A stretch of DNA of 64,000 nucleotides from Campylobacter sp. RM10537 (GCF_022369435.1 NZ_CP059597.1:1426001-1490000), one strand, 5' to 3'. Positions 18,549 to 28,914 are shown, counted from the stretch's first letter. A program made the numbers and translations. The notes: generated from the letters alone by a model not told the origin.

Positions 18549-19241
18549 TTATCTGTTAAGACTTCTTAGAATATTAAGTAAATTAATAAATAAATTTACA
18601 AAATCAAGATAAAGTGCTACAGCTCCTTCAATTGGAGTTTCATAGTTTCCACGAATAATATTTTGAGTATCATAAAGAATGTAAAATGAAAACAATATTG
18701 CAGATACTGATGAAATCACTAAGCTAAATATACTACTATGTAAGAAAATATTAATCAAAGATGCTGCAAAAACAACTAAAAAAACTATAAATAAAGCTTT
18801 ACCCATCATAGTAAAATCTTTTTTCGTATTCATAGCAAAAATACTAAGACCTGCAAATGCCACAGTAGTTAAAGCAAAAGCTTGAGCTATAATAATTCCT
18901 CCTGCAGGTAAAGCAAGAACAGAAATAAGTAAAGGTGTAAGTGTTAAACCTGAACAAAAGGTAAAAGCAAAAAGTAAAATAAGATTTAATGGAGCTTCTT
19001 TTTTCTTATACATTAAAGCAAATAATAATCCTATTTCCACAAAAAAAAGAATCCAAAATGTTGCTAAAGATTCAATGAAAAATGATGCTAAAGCAAAAAT
19101 TCCTACATAAGCACCTACTGTAGCAGCTAAAAGTGAAGCTGCAAAAAGTTGGTATGTTTGCTTGATAAAAATGCCAAGATCACTAGTTCTTGTATTTTCA
19201 AATTCTCTTGATTTTGAATAGTCTCTATCATAAAGACTCAT
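18549..19241 (-). CDS. Bax inhibitor-1 family membrane protein (YbhL/YccA type)
   Basis: The 230-residue inner-membrane protein has a hydrophilic 25-residue N-terminus, seven hydrophobic segments, and the family pattern at its C-terminal half: FSFYILYDTQNIIRG followed by ALYLDFVNLFINLLNILR. Bacterial members are pH-sensitive calcium-leak proteins or modulators of FtsH (YccA); the role here is not known. It stands alone, divergent from the carbonic anhydrase gene, with a GGAG ribosome site before the ATG at 19241. Equivalent to Cj0236c by position (from memory). Confidence 0.88.
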   Translation of the reverse strand: MSLYDRDYSKSREFENTRTSDLGIFIKQTYQLFAASLLAATVGAYVGIFALASFFIESLATFWILFFVEIGLLFALMYKKKEAPLNLILLFAFTFCSGLTLTPLLISVLALPAGGIIIAQAFALTTVAFAGLSIFAMNTKKDFTMMGKALFIVFLVVFAASLINIFLHSSIFSLVISSVSAILFSFYILYDTQNIIRGNYETPIEGAVALYLDFVNLFINLLNILRSLNR

Positions 19242-19358
19242 ATCATTCTCCTTTGATATAATTGTACAAACGAAATTATATCAGATTTGATTTAACAATT
19301 TATTTTCTTAAAATAAAATTCATATTAAGTATTTTAAAATACATTTTTTAGATTTTGT

Positions 19359-19364
19359 TATAAT
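19359..19364 (+). promoter_or_regulatory. Extended -10 promoter (TGTTATAAT) for the carbonic anhydrase operon
   Basis: TGTTATAAT ends 37 bases before the ATG at 19402, in the 160-base gap between divergent genes. The T-rich stretch just upstream fits the periodic T pattern that replaces the -35 box in Campylobacter. Confidence 0.6.
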
Positions 19365-19401
19365 TATAAATTATCTTAATTTTATTTTCTAGGTAGTATT
19401 T

Positions 19402-20031
19402 ATGGAAAATCTTATTAGCGGTGCAATTAAATTTATGCAGCAAGATTTTAAAGAGCATAAAGAGCTTTTTGAAAGTCTCAAAAATAAGCAAAATCCTCAT
19501 ACTCTTTTTATAGGATGTTCTGATTCAAGAGTAATTCCTAATTTAATCACCAATACAGGACCAGGAGAACTTTTTGTCATTCGAAATATTGCAAATATAG
19601 TACCACCTTATCGCATAGGAGAGGATTTTTTAGCAACCACTTCTGCTATAGAATATGCTTTAAATTCTTTGCATATTAAAAATATTATTGTATGCGGACA
19701 TAGTAATTGCGGTGGATGTAATGCGCTTTATTATACTGATGAGGAATTAAGTAAAATTCCAAATGTAAAAAAATGGCTTATGTTGCTTGAACCTATTAAA
19801 CAAGATATAAAATCGATATCAAAAAACGATACAGCTATGAGATCTTGGCTTACAGAAAAATTAAATTTAGTCAATTCTTTGCAAAATATTCTTACTTATC
19901 CTGGAGTTGAAGAAGCTTTAAATCAGGGAAAAATAGAACTTCATGCTTGGTATTATATTATCGAAACAGGCGAAATTTATGAATATAATTTTAAAGAAAA
20001 AACCTTTACTTTAATTCAAAATAGGAGATGA
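19402..20031 (+). CDS. canB: Beta-carbonic anhydrase
   Basis: The enzyme interconverts CO2 and bicarbonate. The 209-residue protein has the beta-class zinc site: Cys and the Asp-Arg dyad in IGCSDSRV (about 38-45), and His and Cys in CGHSNCGGC (about 98-106). The capnophilic lifestyle of Campylobacter makes this important for growth at low CO2. It corresponds to Cj0237 (from memory). It is followed by the MscS gene, with the AGGAG of that gene's ribosome site inside its last codons, so the two form an operon. Confidence 0.95.
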   Translation: MENLISGAIKFMQQDFKEHKELFESLKNKQNPHTLFIGCSDSRVIPNLITNTGPGELFVIRNIANIVPPYRIGEDFLATTSAIEYALNSLHIKNIIVCGHSNCGGCNALYYTDEELSKIPNVKKWLMLLEPIKQDIKSISKNDTAMRSWLTEKLNLVNSLQNILTYPGVEEALNQGKIELHAWYYIIETGEIYEYNFKEKTFTLIQNRR

Positions 20032-20036
20032 TAATA

Positions 20037-21902
20037 ATGAAAAAAATAATTTTAATTTTTTTAAGTTTTTTATATCTTCATGGCGATGATTTACAACTCA
20101 TTGACACCAATGCAAGCGAAAATTCTGGAATTTATGGTTTAATTCAAAAATATATTGGAATTGAACATCAAATTAGAGAATTTAGAAAAAATAACGATGA
20201 AAATTCAAGTTCTTATAGTGGAATTTTAAAAGAATTTGAAAGGGATAAAAAAACTATATTATCTGAAATACCTGATATGATAGTCGAACAAAAAATTGAT
20301 GAAAAGGCTATAGAAAATTTCTTAAAAAGAAAACAAGAATTATTGAAATTGCAGCAAAGAAGTTTAAATAAACCCTTTATTTATGTAGACACAACCTTAA
20401 ATCTTACCTATTTTAATATGGTTGAGAGTTTTTTTTCGTCTTTGTTTGAGTTAGAAAAACTTTTTAAAAATGCAGCTGATAGTGAAAGCATAGTATCTGC
20501 AGTTGATAAAGCAATGGAGGATTTGCAGAACTTAATTAATATTGATTTGGATGAATATAAAAATAAAATTACAAATCCAAAAGAGCTTGAAAAAATTGCC
20601 ACTAAAGAAGCAATGATCAACAATACCTTTAATGCTTATGTGGAAATTTTAAAATATTTACGCTCCAATGCTCATTTATTAGAAAGCAATTATCTTTTCT
20701 CTCTTTTAGGGCTTCAAATTTGGATTGATAAAATCAATGCCTTTGTCAATATTGATTTTTTAAATGTCGGAAAAATAAGTATTTCTATTTTAGTTTTGAT
20801 TTTTTTTATTTCCCTAAGACGCTTTTTTTCCAATATAGTTTATTTTTTTCTTGTGCGCTTAATTTATCGTAATAAAAAAGAAGCTGATGATATTAAAGTT
20901 ATTTTTATTGGAAATATTAAAAAGCCAGTAGGTATTTTACTCATTTGCTATGCTTTCTCGCTTTGCCTTACTATAGCGTTTTATCCTGCGCCTTTAAATA
21001 TAGGCCTGAGTAATCTTTTTAATATAATTTACGCTGTTTTAATAGCTTGGCTTATTTTAAAAATTCTTGATGGTTATGGTGTGGTTTTAGTATCCAAACT
21101 AGCTAAGAAAAGTGAGAAAAAAGAAGTAGTTAATTTAGTCATTAAAATTTTATATTTTATTATTATTATTATAGCTTTACTTTATATTTTGGCTCAACTT
21201 GGTTTTAATATCTCAGCTATCATTGCTTCTTTAGGGATTGGTGGTTTAGCTGTTGCTTTGGCAGCTAAAGATATTATTGCTAATTTTTTTGCATCAATTT
21301 TATTATTATTTGATAATAGTTTTAATCAAGGAGATTGGGTTGAGGTTTCAGGTATAGAGGGAACTGTTGTTGAAATAGGACTTAGAAAAACAACCATAAG
21401 AACTTTTGATAATTGCTTAGTTTTCTTACCTAATTCAACCATTATGGGTGCTAATATTAAAAACTGGAGCAAACGTCGTATGGGACGTCATATAAAAATG
21501 TATCTTGGAGTAGGATATGATGCTACCCCTGAAAAATTAGATAATTGCATTAAAGATTTAAAAGAGCTTTTAAATTCAAGTCCATTAGTAGCTCACGAAG
21601 ATGATGGTGCTTTAAAATATGGAGATCATACAACAAAATACCGCCAAAATTTAGTATCAATTAATGATCTTGAAGGTTATAAAAATGCTTGCTATGTAGG
21701 TTTAAGTGAATTTGCAGACAGTAGTATTAATATAGAATTATACTTTTATACCAAATCCATCCATTCAAAAGAATTTAGAGAAGCTAAACAAGAATTAATG
21801 CTTGAATTTATGCGTATTATTGAAAGAAATGGTTTAACTTTTGCCTTCCCAAGTCGTAGTATTTATATAGAAAATTTACCTCCACTTAATTTAAAACCAT
21901 AA
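20037..21902 (+). CDS. MscS-family mechanosensitive channel with a large periplasmic domain
   Basis: The protein gates ion flow when membrane tension rises. From the ATG at 20037 it has 621 residues: a signal peptide (about 1-16), a helical periplasmic domain, about five membrane helices (230-400), and the MscS pore and beta domain with GIGGLAVALAAKDIIANFFAS and FNQGDWVEV. I prefer 20037 because AGGAG (20023-20027) would touch an ATG at 20028 but sits 9 bases from 20037. Two PglB sequons, DTNAS (23-27) and DENSS (54-58), lie in the periplasmic part. It resembles Cj0238 by position and content. Confidence 0.9.
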   Translation: MKKIILIFLSFLYLHGDDLQLIDTNASENSGIYGLIQKYIGIEHQIREFRKNNDENSSSYSGILKEFERDKKTILSEIPDMIVEQKIDEKAIENFLKRKQELLKLQQRSLNKPFIYVDTTLNLTYFNMVESFFSSLFELEKLFKNAADSESIVSAVDKAMEDLQNLINIDLDEYKNKITNPKELEKIATKEAMINNTFNAYVEILKYLRSNAHLLESNYLFSLLGLQIWIDKINAFVNIDFLNVGKISISILVLIFFISLRRFFSNIVYFFLVRLIYRNKKEADDIKVIFIGNIKKPVGILLICYAFSLCLTIAFYPAPLNIGLSNLFNIIYAVLIAWLILKILDGYGVVLVSKLAKKSEKKEVVNLVIKILYFIIIIIALLYILAQLGFNISAIIASLGIGGLAVALAAKDIIANFFASILLLFDNSFNQGDWVEVSGIEGTVVEIGLRKTTIRTFDNCLVFLPNSTIMGANIKNWSKRRMGRHIKMYLGVGYDATPEKLDNCIKDLKELLNSSPLVAHEDDGALKYGDHTTKYRQNLVSINDLEGYKNACYVGLSEFADSSINIELYFYTKSIHSKEFREAKQELMLEFMRIIERNGLTFAFPSRSIYIENLPPLNLKP

Positions 21903-21924
21903 GAATAGCACTTGCTATTCTTAT
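21899..21924. terminator. Shared terminator of mscS and nifU
   Basis: ATAAGAATAGC (21899-21909) pairs perfectly with GCTATTCTTAT (21914-21924) around ACTT. The stem contains the stop codons of both convergent genes, the MscS TAA at 21900 and the NifU TAA at 21921-21923. It can serve both directions. Confidence 0.75.
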
Positions 21925-22892
21925 ACTGGCATAACGCGAATATTTGAACTTAATTCCTCTTGTAAAATATTTTCAATAGCATATAAAGTAGCGCCACTTC
22001 CGCTAGAGCAACTACTACAGGCACCCAAATAGCGAATATAAACATCAATAGCGCCACCTTCAGCCTTTTGTATATCAATTACCTCTAAATCACCTCCATC
22101 ATTATGAAGCATAGGGCGAATTTCTGTATCTAAAACGTTTTCTACTGCTTTTAACTGACCCACTAAAGTCATTTCATCGAAAGCAACGTCGTTTTTTGTT
22201 GCATTTTTTAATTTTTCTCTATCCATTTCAGCTCTTGTTTCAGCTAAAATATCTACAAGATAATGATCTCTTTTTTCATGTCCACCTGGTTTTACACAAG
22301 ATTTACAAAAAGCACCAGCTTTGGTATATTGAGTGATTTCTTCAACTGTGTGTAAATCATTAAGTTTAATAACATCTTTAATGGTTCCAAGGCTTACCCT
22401 AGCGCACTCACAAACTATAATTTGATCTTCAAAATCTTCAGGATCAATTCCTTTATAGTGAGCAGCAGCTTGTTTAATAACATCATAAGCCATAACCGAA
22501 CAATGCATTTTTTGAGGTGGTACAGCTGGAGTTTCTGGATTATCACGCATGGCAAATTCTACATCTAAATTTGTAATCTTTACTGCTTCATCTACGGTTT
22601 TTCCTATACAAAGATCCACCATAGTATCGCTACTTGCTATAGCAGTTCCACAACCAAAACTTTTAAATTTTGCATCGATAATTTTATCTGTTTTTTCATC
22701 AACCAGCCAAAAAAGTCTTACCGCATCTCCACAACTTTCTGCTCCAAAATCAGCCACAATAAGTTTTGCATTACGTTTTTTAGCATCTTCTTCACTGAAT
22801 TCTCCCATATGTTGAGGGTTATTCATTCTATCTTGAACTTTTTGAGAATACTCATCCCAAATCGATCCTCCAATTAAACTATTCTTTCCCAT
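21921..22892 (-). CDS. nifU: NifU-type Fe-S cluster scaffold
   Basis: NifU assembles iron-sulfur clusters with the sulfur donor made by IscS. The 323-residue protein has three modules: an IscU-like domain with Cys in ADFGAESCGDAV, FGCGTAIASSD and MHCSVMAYD; a central 2Fe-2S (BFD-like) domain with VCECARVSLG and AFCKSCVKPGGH; and a C-terminal Nfu domain with YLGACSSCSSGSGATL. Campylobacter and Helicobacter rely on this NIF-type pair as the main system. It is 12 bases downstream of iscS, in the same operon. Confidence 0.95.
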   Translation of the reverse strand: MGKNSLIGGSIWDEYSQKVQDRMNNPQHMGEFSEEDAKKRNAKLIVADFGAESCGDAVRLFWLVDEKTDKIIDAKFKSFGCGTAIASSDTMVDLCIGKTVDEAVKITNLDVEFAMRDNPETPAVPPQKMHCSVMAYDVIKQAAAHYKGIDPEDFEDQIIVCECARVSLGTIKDVIKLNDLHTVEEITQYTKAGAFCKSCVKPGGHEKRDHYLVDILAETRAEMDREKLKNATKNDVAFDEMTLVGQLKAVENVLDTEIRPMLHNDGGDLEVIDIQKAEGGAIDVYIRYLGACSSCSSGSGATLYAIENILQEELSSNIRVMPV

Positions 22893-22904
22893 TTTTTATC
22901 CTTT

Positions 22905-24122
<1,218 letters not shown>

Positions 24123-24231
24123 TTAGGATATTTTTTATCCTGTTAATCACATAGCAGATAATAACAGAAATTTATTAATTTTAGTTTAAATACTAAAAAT
24201 TAAATTATAAATTAAGAAAAATAAAAAAATA

Positions 24232-24639
24232 TTAAATTAAATTTTTTAATTTTTTTTCATAGTATTTTGTTATTTTAGAATCTTCTTTTGAGGTATGATT
24301 TATAATAAAATCCCTCACTACTAAATCCAACTTTTCAGTTAAAACGTGGATTGTTCTTGCCTCTCTTACGATTATTTCTTCAATTTCAAAAATAATACTT
24401 CGGTGAATTTTCATATGCTCTTTAATAAAAGGATAATTAATTTCTCTCATAAAAGCTTCTTCATCCGAAAAATGCCGATTTAGCATAACAAGCAATTCTT
24501 TTAAAACTTCTTTTAATTCTTTAGAATTAATATGTCGATGATTCATTAAAGAAAGTTTAATAGAAATTTCAAAAATATCTTGATGTTGAGAATCTAAAAG
24601 CTCATTATTCATAGAAACAATTTTTTGGTTAGAAATCAT
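24232..24639 (-). CDS. Bacteriohemerythrin
   Basis: The 135-residue all-helical protein should bind O2 or iron at a non-heme diiron centre. The ligand set is present in order: His in LLDSQHQDIFE (near 20), His in MNHRHIN, HFSDEE (His and Glu), HMKIH (two His), and HTSKED (His and Asp). C. jejuni hemerythrins (HerA/HerB) are linked to protecting Fe-S enzymes from oxygen. That fits the position just behind nifU-iscS, though this gene stands alone with its own AT-rich leader. It matches Cj0241c by position (from memory). Confidence 0.9.
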   Translation of the reverse strand: MISNQKIVSMNNELLDSQHQDIFEISIKLSLMNHRHINSKELKEVLKELLVMLNRHFSDEEAFMREINYPFIKEHMKIHRSIIFEIEEIIVREARTIHVLTEKLDLVVRDFIINHTSKEDSKITKYYEKKLKNLI

Positions 24640-24731
24640 AATTTAAACTTTCATTTACTGATAATTTTAAATTATTGTTTAAAATTTAGATTATAATTTT
24701 TAAATACTTAAATTCATATTATTTTTTATAT

Positions 24732-25895
24732 TTACATCATAACAGACATATAAGAGTTAAGTATTTTATTTAAATTCGCTTGCTTTTGGCGACGATCTAG
24801 AAAATGATCTATAGAGCTAGAGCGCGTAAAATTTGCTTTATCTATTCTGGATACATCTTCGCTTTGTTTTTTATACTCATTTTTTAAATCATTAAAATCA
24901 TTTTTTATTTGATCAGTATAAATTTGAAAAATTGAACTAGAATTAGCAAATTCTTTCAAATCCATATCTTTTTGATAATTAATATATTGTTGAAAAAAAA
25001 CAGAAAGCTTATCTTTAGAAATAGTTTTTTTATTGACCCCATTAACATAAAGATATAAATCAAAACTCATTTTTTCTTCATTATTTTTTTTAATATAATC
25101 TTCAATATCCATTTTTCCATCAAGAATTTTTTGCAAATTTTGACGAGAGGTAATATCTAAGTTAACTGGTTTCATAAAAAAGTTAAATTCATTCTCATTT
25201 TGAGTCTTAATATCTTGATAAATAAAATTCATTAAAAGTCCTGATTTTGAGACCTCTGAATTTTTTGTTAAATAAGGTTTTAAAATTTCATTAGAAGAAG
25301 TATTATTTAAGGTTTTATCAAAATGAAAACTAATAACTTTATTATCAAGCATTAAGGTATTAAGATGAAGATTTTTATCTAATGCAGAATTTAACTCTTC
25401 TTGATTATTATAAATTCTTGTAATTTTGCCTAAAAATTCTCCATTTTCCGTGGAAAAACCTGCTGAAAGTTTTGAAATGCTATTGCGACTTAAATTGATA
25501 TTATCATCTCCTATAAATTCATTATTAATTGCTTTTAAAGAGTTATAATAACTATTTAAAAGATAGGGCAAATCTATTTTATTATAGTTAAAATTTTCAT
25601 CTTGCTTTGTTAATTCTTTTGCTATATTTCTAACACTTTTGATATGAATATCATAGGATTCTGGAATATTAGCTATTTTATTTAAATCTTTATCGAAAAA
25701 GCCCTGTTCATTGATTCTAAAACCAAACTCACTCGCATAACTTATATTATTAAAAATGTAATTTAATTGTTCTAAATGATGATCCTCTTTCAAATTTGAA
25801 ATTTCTCTATCCTTGATCAAATTCAAAGCAGAACTATTATTTAAAGGATTAGACAAAGCCAAATTTTGATAAGGATTTGCCGAATTTATTGTCAT
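24732..25895 (-). CDS. Unknown 387-residue protein of the sigma-54 (flagellar) regulon
   Basis: I do not recognise a domain. The protein has no signal peptide or membrane helix and is rich in Asn, Lys and Leu. It starts MTINSANPYQNLALSNPLNN and has a C-terminal Lys/Gln-rich helical end. The strongest clue is the exact sigma-54 promoter 37-54 bases upstream (25932-25949), because in Campylobacter sigma-54 serves almost only hook, basal-body and flagellin-associated genes. A flagellar-coexpressed or flagellar-exported protein is plausible; the Ser/Asn-rich, signal-less N-terminus would suit type III export. It may be the Cj0243c equivalent, but I am unsure. Nothing ties it to neighbouring hemerythrin or rpmI. 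Confidence 0.75.
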   Translation of the reverse strand: MTINSANPYQNLALSNPLNNSSALNLIKDREISNLKEDHHLEQLNYIFNNISYASEFGFRINEQGFFDKDLNKIANIPESYDIHIKSVRNIAKELTKQDENFNYNKIDLPYLLNSYYNSLKAINNEFIGDDNINLSRNSISKLSAGFSTENGEFLGKITRIYNNQEELNSALDKNLHLNTLMLDNKVISFHFDKTLNNTSSNEILKPYLTKNSEVSKSGLLMNFIYQDIKTQNENEFNFFMKPVNLDITSRQNLQKILDGKMDIEDYIKKNNEEKMSFDLYLYVNGVNKKTISKDKLSVFFQQYINYQKDMDLKEFANSSSIFQIYTDQIKNDFNDLKNEYKKQSEDVSRIDKANFTRSSSIDHFLDRRQKQANLNKILNSYMSVMM

Positions 25896-25931
25896 CGTTT
25901 AATCTTTCCAAAAATATTGCTATTTTTTAAC

Positions 25932-25949
25932 AAGCAAAAGGTGTGCCAA
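25932..25949 (-). promoter_or_regulatory. Sigma-54 (RpoN) promoter
   Basis: On the minus strand TTGGCAC is followed after ACCTT by TTGCTT. The GG (-24) and GC (-12) dinucleotides are exactly 12 bases apart, as the sigma-54 core requires. It points at the 387-residue gene, whose ATG is at 25895, giving a leader of roughly 25 bases. No other site of this quality was noticed in the window. Confidence 0.9.
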
Positions 25950-26052
25950 GTTTATAAGATGATAAAAATTCAGTCAAAAATCAGTAAAAATTTATTATTA
26001 TTTAGCTTTTCTAAATTTTTTGGAAAATAAATTTTATCCGAAAGGAAAGCGT

Positions 26053-26244
26053 ATGCCAAAGATGAAAAGCGTTAAAAGCGCTGTTAAACGCTTTAAGGTA
26101 GGTAAAAATAAAATCAAAAGAGGTTCAGCATTTAGAAGCCATATTTTGACTAAAAAACCTGCTAAAAGAATGCGTGATCTTCGTACAGCTAAATACGTTC
26201 ATAGTACAAATGTAAAAGCTGTAGAAAAGATGTTAGGAATTTAA
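26053..26244 (+). CDS. rpmI: Ribosomal protein L35
   Basis: L35 is a small basic protein of the 50S subunit. From the ATG at 26053 it has 63 residues and begins [15 protein letters not shown], with the conserved [15 protein letters not shown] in the middle. GAAAGGA is 8 bases upstream; the in-frame ATG at 26020 has no ribosome site and would add residues foreign to the family. It is followed after 90 bases by rplT. The usual partner infC is separated from it (11060). Confidence 0.96.
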
Positions 26245-26270
26245 GTTTTTGACCAAAGTCATTCAAACTC

Positions 26271-26292
26271 CCCTTAAAAATAAAATTAAGGG
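26271..26292 (+). promoter_or_regulatory. Hairpin between rpmI and rplT
   Basis: CCCTTAA (26271-26277) pairs with TTAAGGG (26286-26292) around an 8-base A-rich loop, in the leader before rplT. L20 represses its own operon through leader RNA in several bacteria, so the hairpin might be part of such control or a processing site. No T run follows, so it is not a terminator. The regulatory idea is inference. Confidence 0.35.
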
Positions 26293-26334
26293 CAAGCTCC
26301 AAATTTGGACGCCACTTTATGAAAGGAAATAAAA

Positions 26335-26688
26335 ATGGCAAGAGTAAAAACAGGTGTTGTAAGACGTCGTAGACACAAAAAAGTTTTAAAATTAGCACGT
26401 GGTTTTTATAGCGGACGTCGCAAACATTTTAGAAAAGCAAAAGAACAATTAGAAAGAAGTCTCGTCTATGCTTATCGTGACAGACGTCGCAAAAAAAGAG
26501 ATTTTCGCCGTCTTTGGATCGTGCGTATCAATGCTGCTTGCAGATTAAATGATTTAAGTTATTCAAGATTTATTAATGGACTTAAAAAAGCAGGTATTGA
26601 ACTTGATAGAAAAATCTTAGCAGACTTAGCAATGAATGATGCTGCTGCATTTTCAAAAATTGTGGAGGCTGTTAAAAAAGCGCTTTAA
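26335..26688 (+). CDS. rplT: Ribosomal protein L20
   Basis: L20 binds 23S rRNA early in 50S assembly. The 117-residue protein has the normal length and the family start [24 protein letters not shown] (seen in pieces), [22 protein letters not shown], and the ending [19 protein letters not shown] lies 7 bases before the ATG. Its TAA opens a perfect 10-bp hairpin that is also the end of the convergent chemoreceptor gene. Confidence 0.97.
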   Translation: MARVKTGVVRRRRHKKVLKLARGFYSGRRKHFRKAKEQLERSLVYAYRDRRRKKRDFRRLWIVRINAACRLNDLSYSRFINGLKKAGIELDRKILADLAMNDAAAFSKIVEAVKKAL

Positions 26689-26711
26689 TCCAAGATTATT
26701 TTCTTGGATTA
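26686..26711. terminator. Shared terminator of rplT and the FIST chemoreceptor gene
   Basis: TAATCCAAGA (26686-26695) pairs perfectly with TCTTGGATTA (26702-26711) around TTATTT. The first arm contains the rplT stop. On the minus strand the hairpin is followed by AAGCGCTTTTTT, which suits termination of the chemoreceptor transcript. It directly abuts the C/G tract at 26712. Confidence 0.8.
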
Positions 26712-28709
26712 CCCCCCCCCCGTCGTATTTAATTTCGCTAAAACGTTTTCGTAAAGTTTTAATTCATTTAAATTTTTATCCAAATGAGTGCTTGTATCAC
26801 TTTTTTGTTCAAGCTTATCTGAAATTTCTTTCCCTAAACTAATAAGTTCAGAAATAGTTTTTGAAAATTCGTTCGATTTATCTCTGATAAAATTCATTTC
26901 TTGGGTGCTAGAATTCGAGCTTTTAGCAATAGACTGTATAGTTTGAATTACTAATTTTATAGCCGCTTCCATTTCTATTAAGCTTTCTTGGGTATTATCA
27001 GAAAGCTTTCTTACCTCATCAGCAACAACAGCAAAGCCTCTACCCATTTTCCCAGCTCTTGCAGCTTCTATGCCCGCATTTAAAGATAAAAGACTTGTTT
27101 GTTCAACAATGCCAGAAATAAGGTTAAGCATTTTATTAAGCTGATCAATATTTTTAAAAGAAGATTGAATTTCTTTCTCTAAATTCATTTTTTCTTCACT
27201 TTGATATAAGTTATATTCTAAATAGTGAATAAAATTAATAAAATTTTCATCAATAGTTAAAAGGCTTTCTTTAATACTTTGAAAATCTTTGAAAGTTTCT
27301 TTAAAAATATTGGAATTATTGTCTATACTAACAGTGGTATTTTTCAATCTATCTAAAACGAGCTTATTAACCTTATTAATAATTTCAAGTTTTTGTACTT
27401 TAAAACTAAGATAATAATATTTAAAGTCGCTATATTTATTTACAAAAGTTTGCATATATACAGGATTAAATTCAGTTTTTTCATCTACTTCGTAAAAAAA
27501 TATCGCTACTAAACTTTTAAAAATTCCAACGCCATAAATTTCCCCAAAACAAGAAAAACCTACAATGGGAAATTGATTTAATTTAATATCTTTTATAAAT
27601 TTACTATTTTGGAATCTTCTTAGGATACAATCATTAAAAATTGCTGCCATAGGCTTCATATTGGGTTTATTTTGGATAAATTTCTCATAATCTTTTTCAA
27701 GATCTTTGATAAAATCAGTTCTTTTTAATAAAACAATTTCTTGACCATTGGCTATTGCGCCATAACTAAACAAAACCTTATCTGAAATGATTTTCATAGG
27801 GGAAATAAAATAATCATTACTAATTTTAATACCTAAAGTATAATTTTGTGCTTTATCAAGCTTTAATTCTTCAAAGCTACAAGAAAAATGCTTGCATAAA
27901 GCTTCAATCGCATTTACAGACTGAAAAGTTTTTGTATCTAAGAATTCATATACCAATCTATTTTTAGGATCTGCATTTAAAACTGTAAATGTTGTATTTT
28001 TATCATGAGTTTCAGAAAAATTTTGAGATTTCATAAAATCAAAACGATATTTTGGTTTAAATTGAATATGCATACTAACAGCATGATGTTCTAGTATTTC
28101 GTGATTATAAACAATGCAGGTTCCTTGAAGATTATCCAAGTCTCCACTTGCACCAGCTCCTAAAATAGGGCAAGGATATTGAGCGTATTTATAAAGCATT
28201 TCTATGACCATGCTCTCGCTTCCGCTTACTCCATTATGAATTAAATAGTGCAAAGTATTACTACAATGTGCCTTAAAAGGAACATGCATTGACGCAATTT
28301 CTTTTTCTATATAAACTCTTCTATCTTGATAATCTTCTATATGATCAAAAAGATTGATTTTGTGGATATATAAATTTTCTATCATTTCATTGCCAAAAAG
28401 AATTAAAGCGATACCTTGAACATTATGTAAATAAGGATTATCAATGATTTGTTTATTTTGATTGATATTGCATAATAAATCAGAAGCAGAAATTAAAACT
28501 AATTCACATTCTTGAGGTAAATAATTTTTTATCTTTGTTGCTATATTTTTTAAATCAAGTTGATAGGAAGCAAATCCTATGGCTAACTTAGTTTTAAATT
28601 GCAAATTACTTAAAGTATTTTCAATTTCGTCTTCTAAAAAATAAAGAGTTTCCAAAGGTTTTGTTTTTATGATTTTTTTTTCATTTTTTTTAAAAAAGCT
28701 GTGAAACAT
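26709..28709 (-). CDS. Cytoplasmic chemoreceptor with FIST sensor domain (Tlp5/Cj0246c-like)
   Basis: The 666-residue protein has no membrane helix, so it should signal from the cytoplasm to CheA/CheW. Residues about 40-400 look like FIST_N plus FIST_C, with [13 protein letters not shown] and [15 protein letters not shown], a domain thought to bind small ligands such as amino acids. The C-terminal part has the chemoreceptor hairpin tip [26 protein letters not shown] (near 560-585, in pieces). The last codons, ACG then three GGG and TAA, lie in a run of ten G. One G more would read through the hairpin for 19 residues; one less would end after GNPRK-type residues. Group-C Tlp assignment is from memory. 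Confidence 0.9.
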   Translation of the reverse strand: MFHSFFKKNEKKIIKTKPLETLYFLEDEIENTLSNLQFKTKLAIGFASYQLDLKNIATKIKNYLPQECELVLISASDLLCNINQNKQIIDNPYLHNVQGIALILFGNEMIENLYIHKINLFDHIEDYQDRRVYIEKEIASMHVPFKAHCSNTLHYLIHNGVSGSESMVIEMLYKYAQYPCPILGAGASGDLDNLQGTCIVYNHEILEHHAVSMHIQFKPKYRFDFMKSQNFSETHDKNTTFTVLNADPKNRLVYEFLDTKTFQSVNAIEALCKHFSCSFEELKLDKAQNYTLGIKISNDYFISPMKIISDKVLFSYGAIANGQEIVLLKRTDFIKDLEKDYEKFIQNKPNMKPMAAIFNDCILRRFQNSKFIKDIKLNQFPIVGFSCFGEIYGVGIFKSLVAIFFYEVDEKTEFNPVYMQTFVNKYSDFKYYYLSFKVQKLEIINKVNKLVLDRLKNTTVSIDNNSNIFKETFKDFQSIKESLLTIDENFINFIHYLEYNLYQSEEKMNLEKEIQSSFKNIDQLNKMLNLISGIVEQTSLLSLNAGIEAARAGKMGRGFAVVADEVRKLSDNTQESLIEMEAAIKLVIQTIQSIAKSSNSSTQEMNFIRDKSNEFSKTISELISLGKEISDKLEQKSDTSTHLDKNLNELKLYENVLAKLNTTGGG
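26712..26721. repeat. Ten-base poly-C (poly-G on the coding strand) tract
   Basis: Ten consecutive C on the + strand, the only G/C homopolymer longer than five that I noticed in the window. Campylobacter G tracts of 8-12 bases change length by slipped-strand mispairing and switch genes on and off. Here the tract is at the very 3' end of a chemoreceptor gene, so length changes would alter only the tail. Confidence 0.9.
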
Positions 28710-28859
28710 TATTAACCTCGATAAATGTTATTCTTATTAAATCTATATATCTGTAAATAAGATTTTAATAAGATAATTAAAACTGTTTTTAATTGTAGTA
28801 AAATTTTATTAATGATAAAAATTATAAAATTTTATATACTAAGTAAATTGAAATTTAGT

Positions 28860-28865
28860 TATAAT
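28860..28865 (+). promoter_or_regulatory. -10 box (TATAAT) for the HDOD gene
   Basis: TATAAT lies 50 bases before the ATG at 28915, in the 205-base gap between divergent genes. The rest of the gap is AT-rich without a recognised site. Confidence 0.5.
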
Positions 28866-28914
28866 ACATTTTTTAGTGAGAAATTTTGTAATTTAGTTTA
28901 GTCAAGGAAAATCT

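Noticed and set aside
20028-20036. ATG overlapping the carbonic anhydrase stop as start of the MscS gene
   Set aside because: The AGGAG ribosome site would touch this ATG. The ATG at 20037 has 9-base spacing and begins a normal signal peptide.
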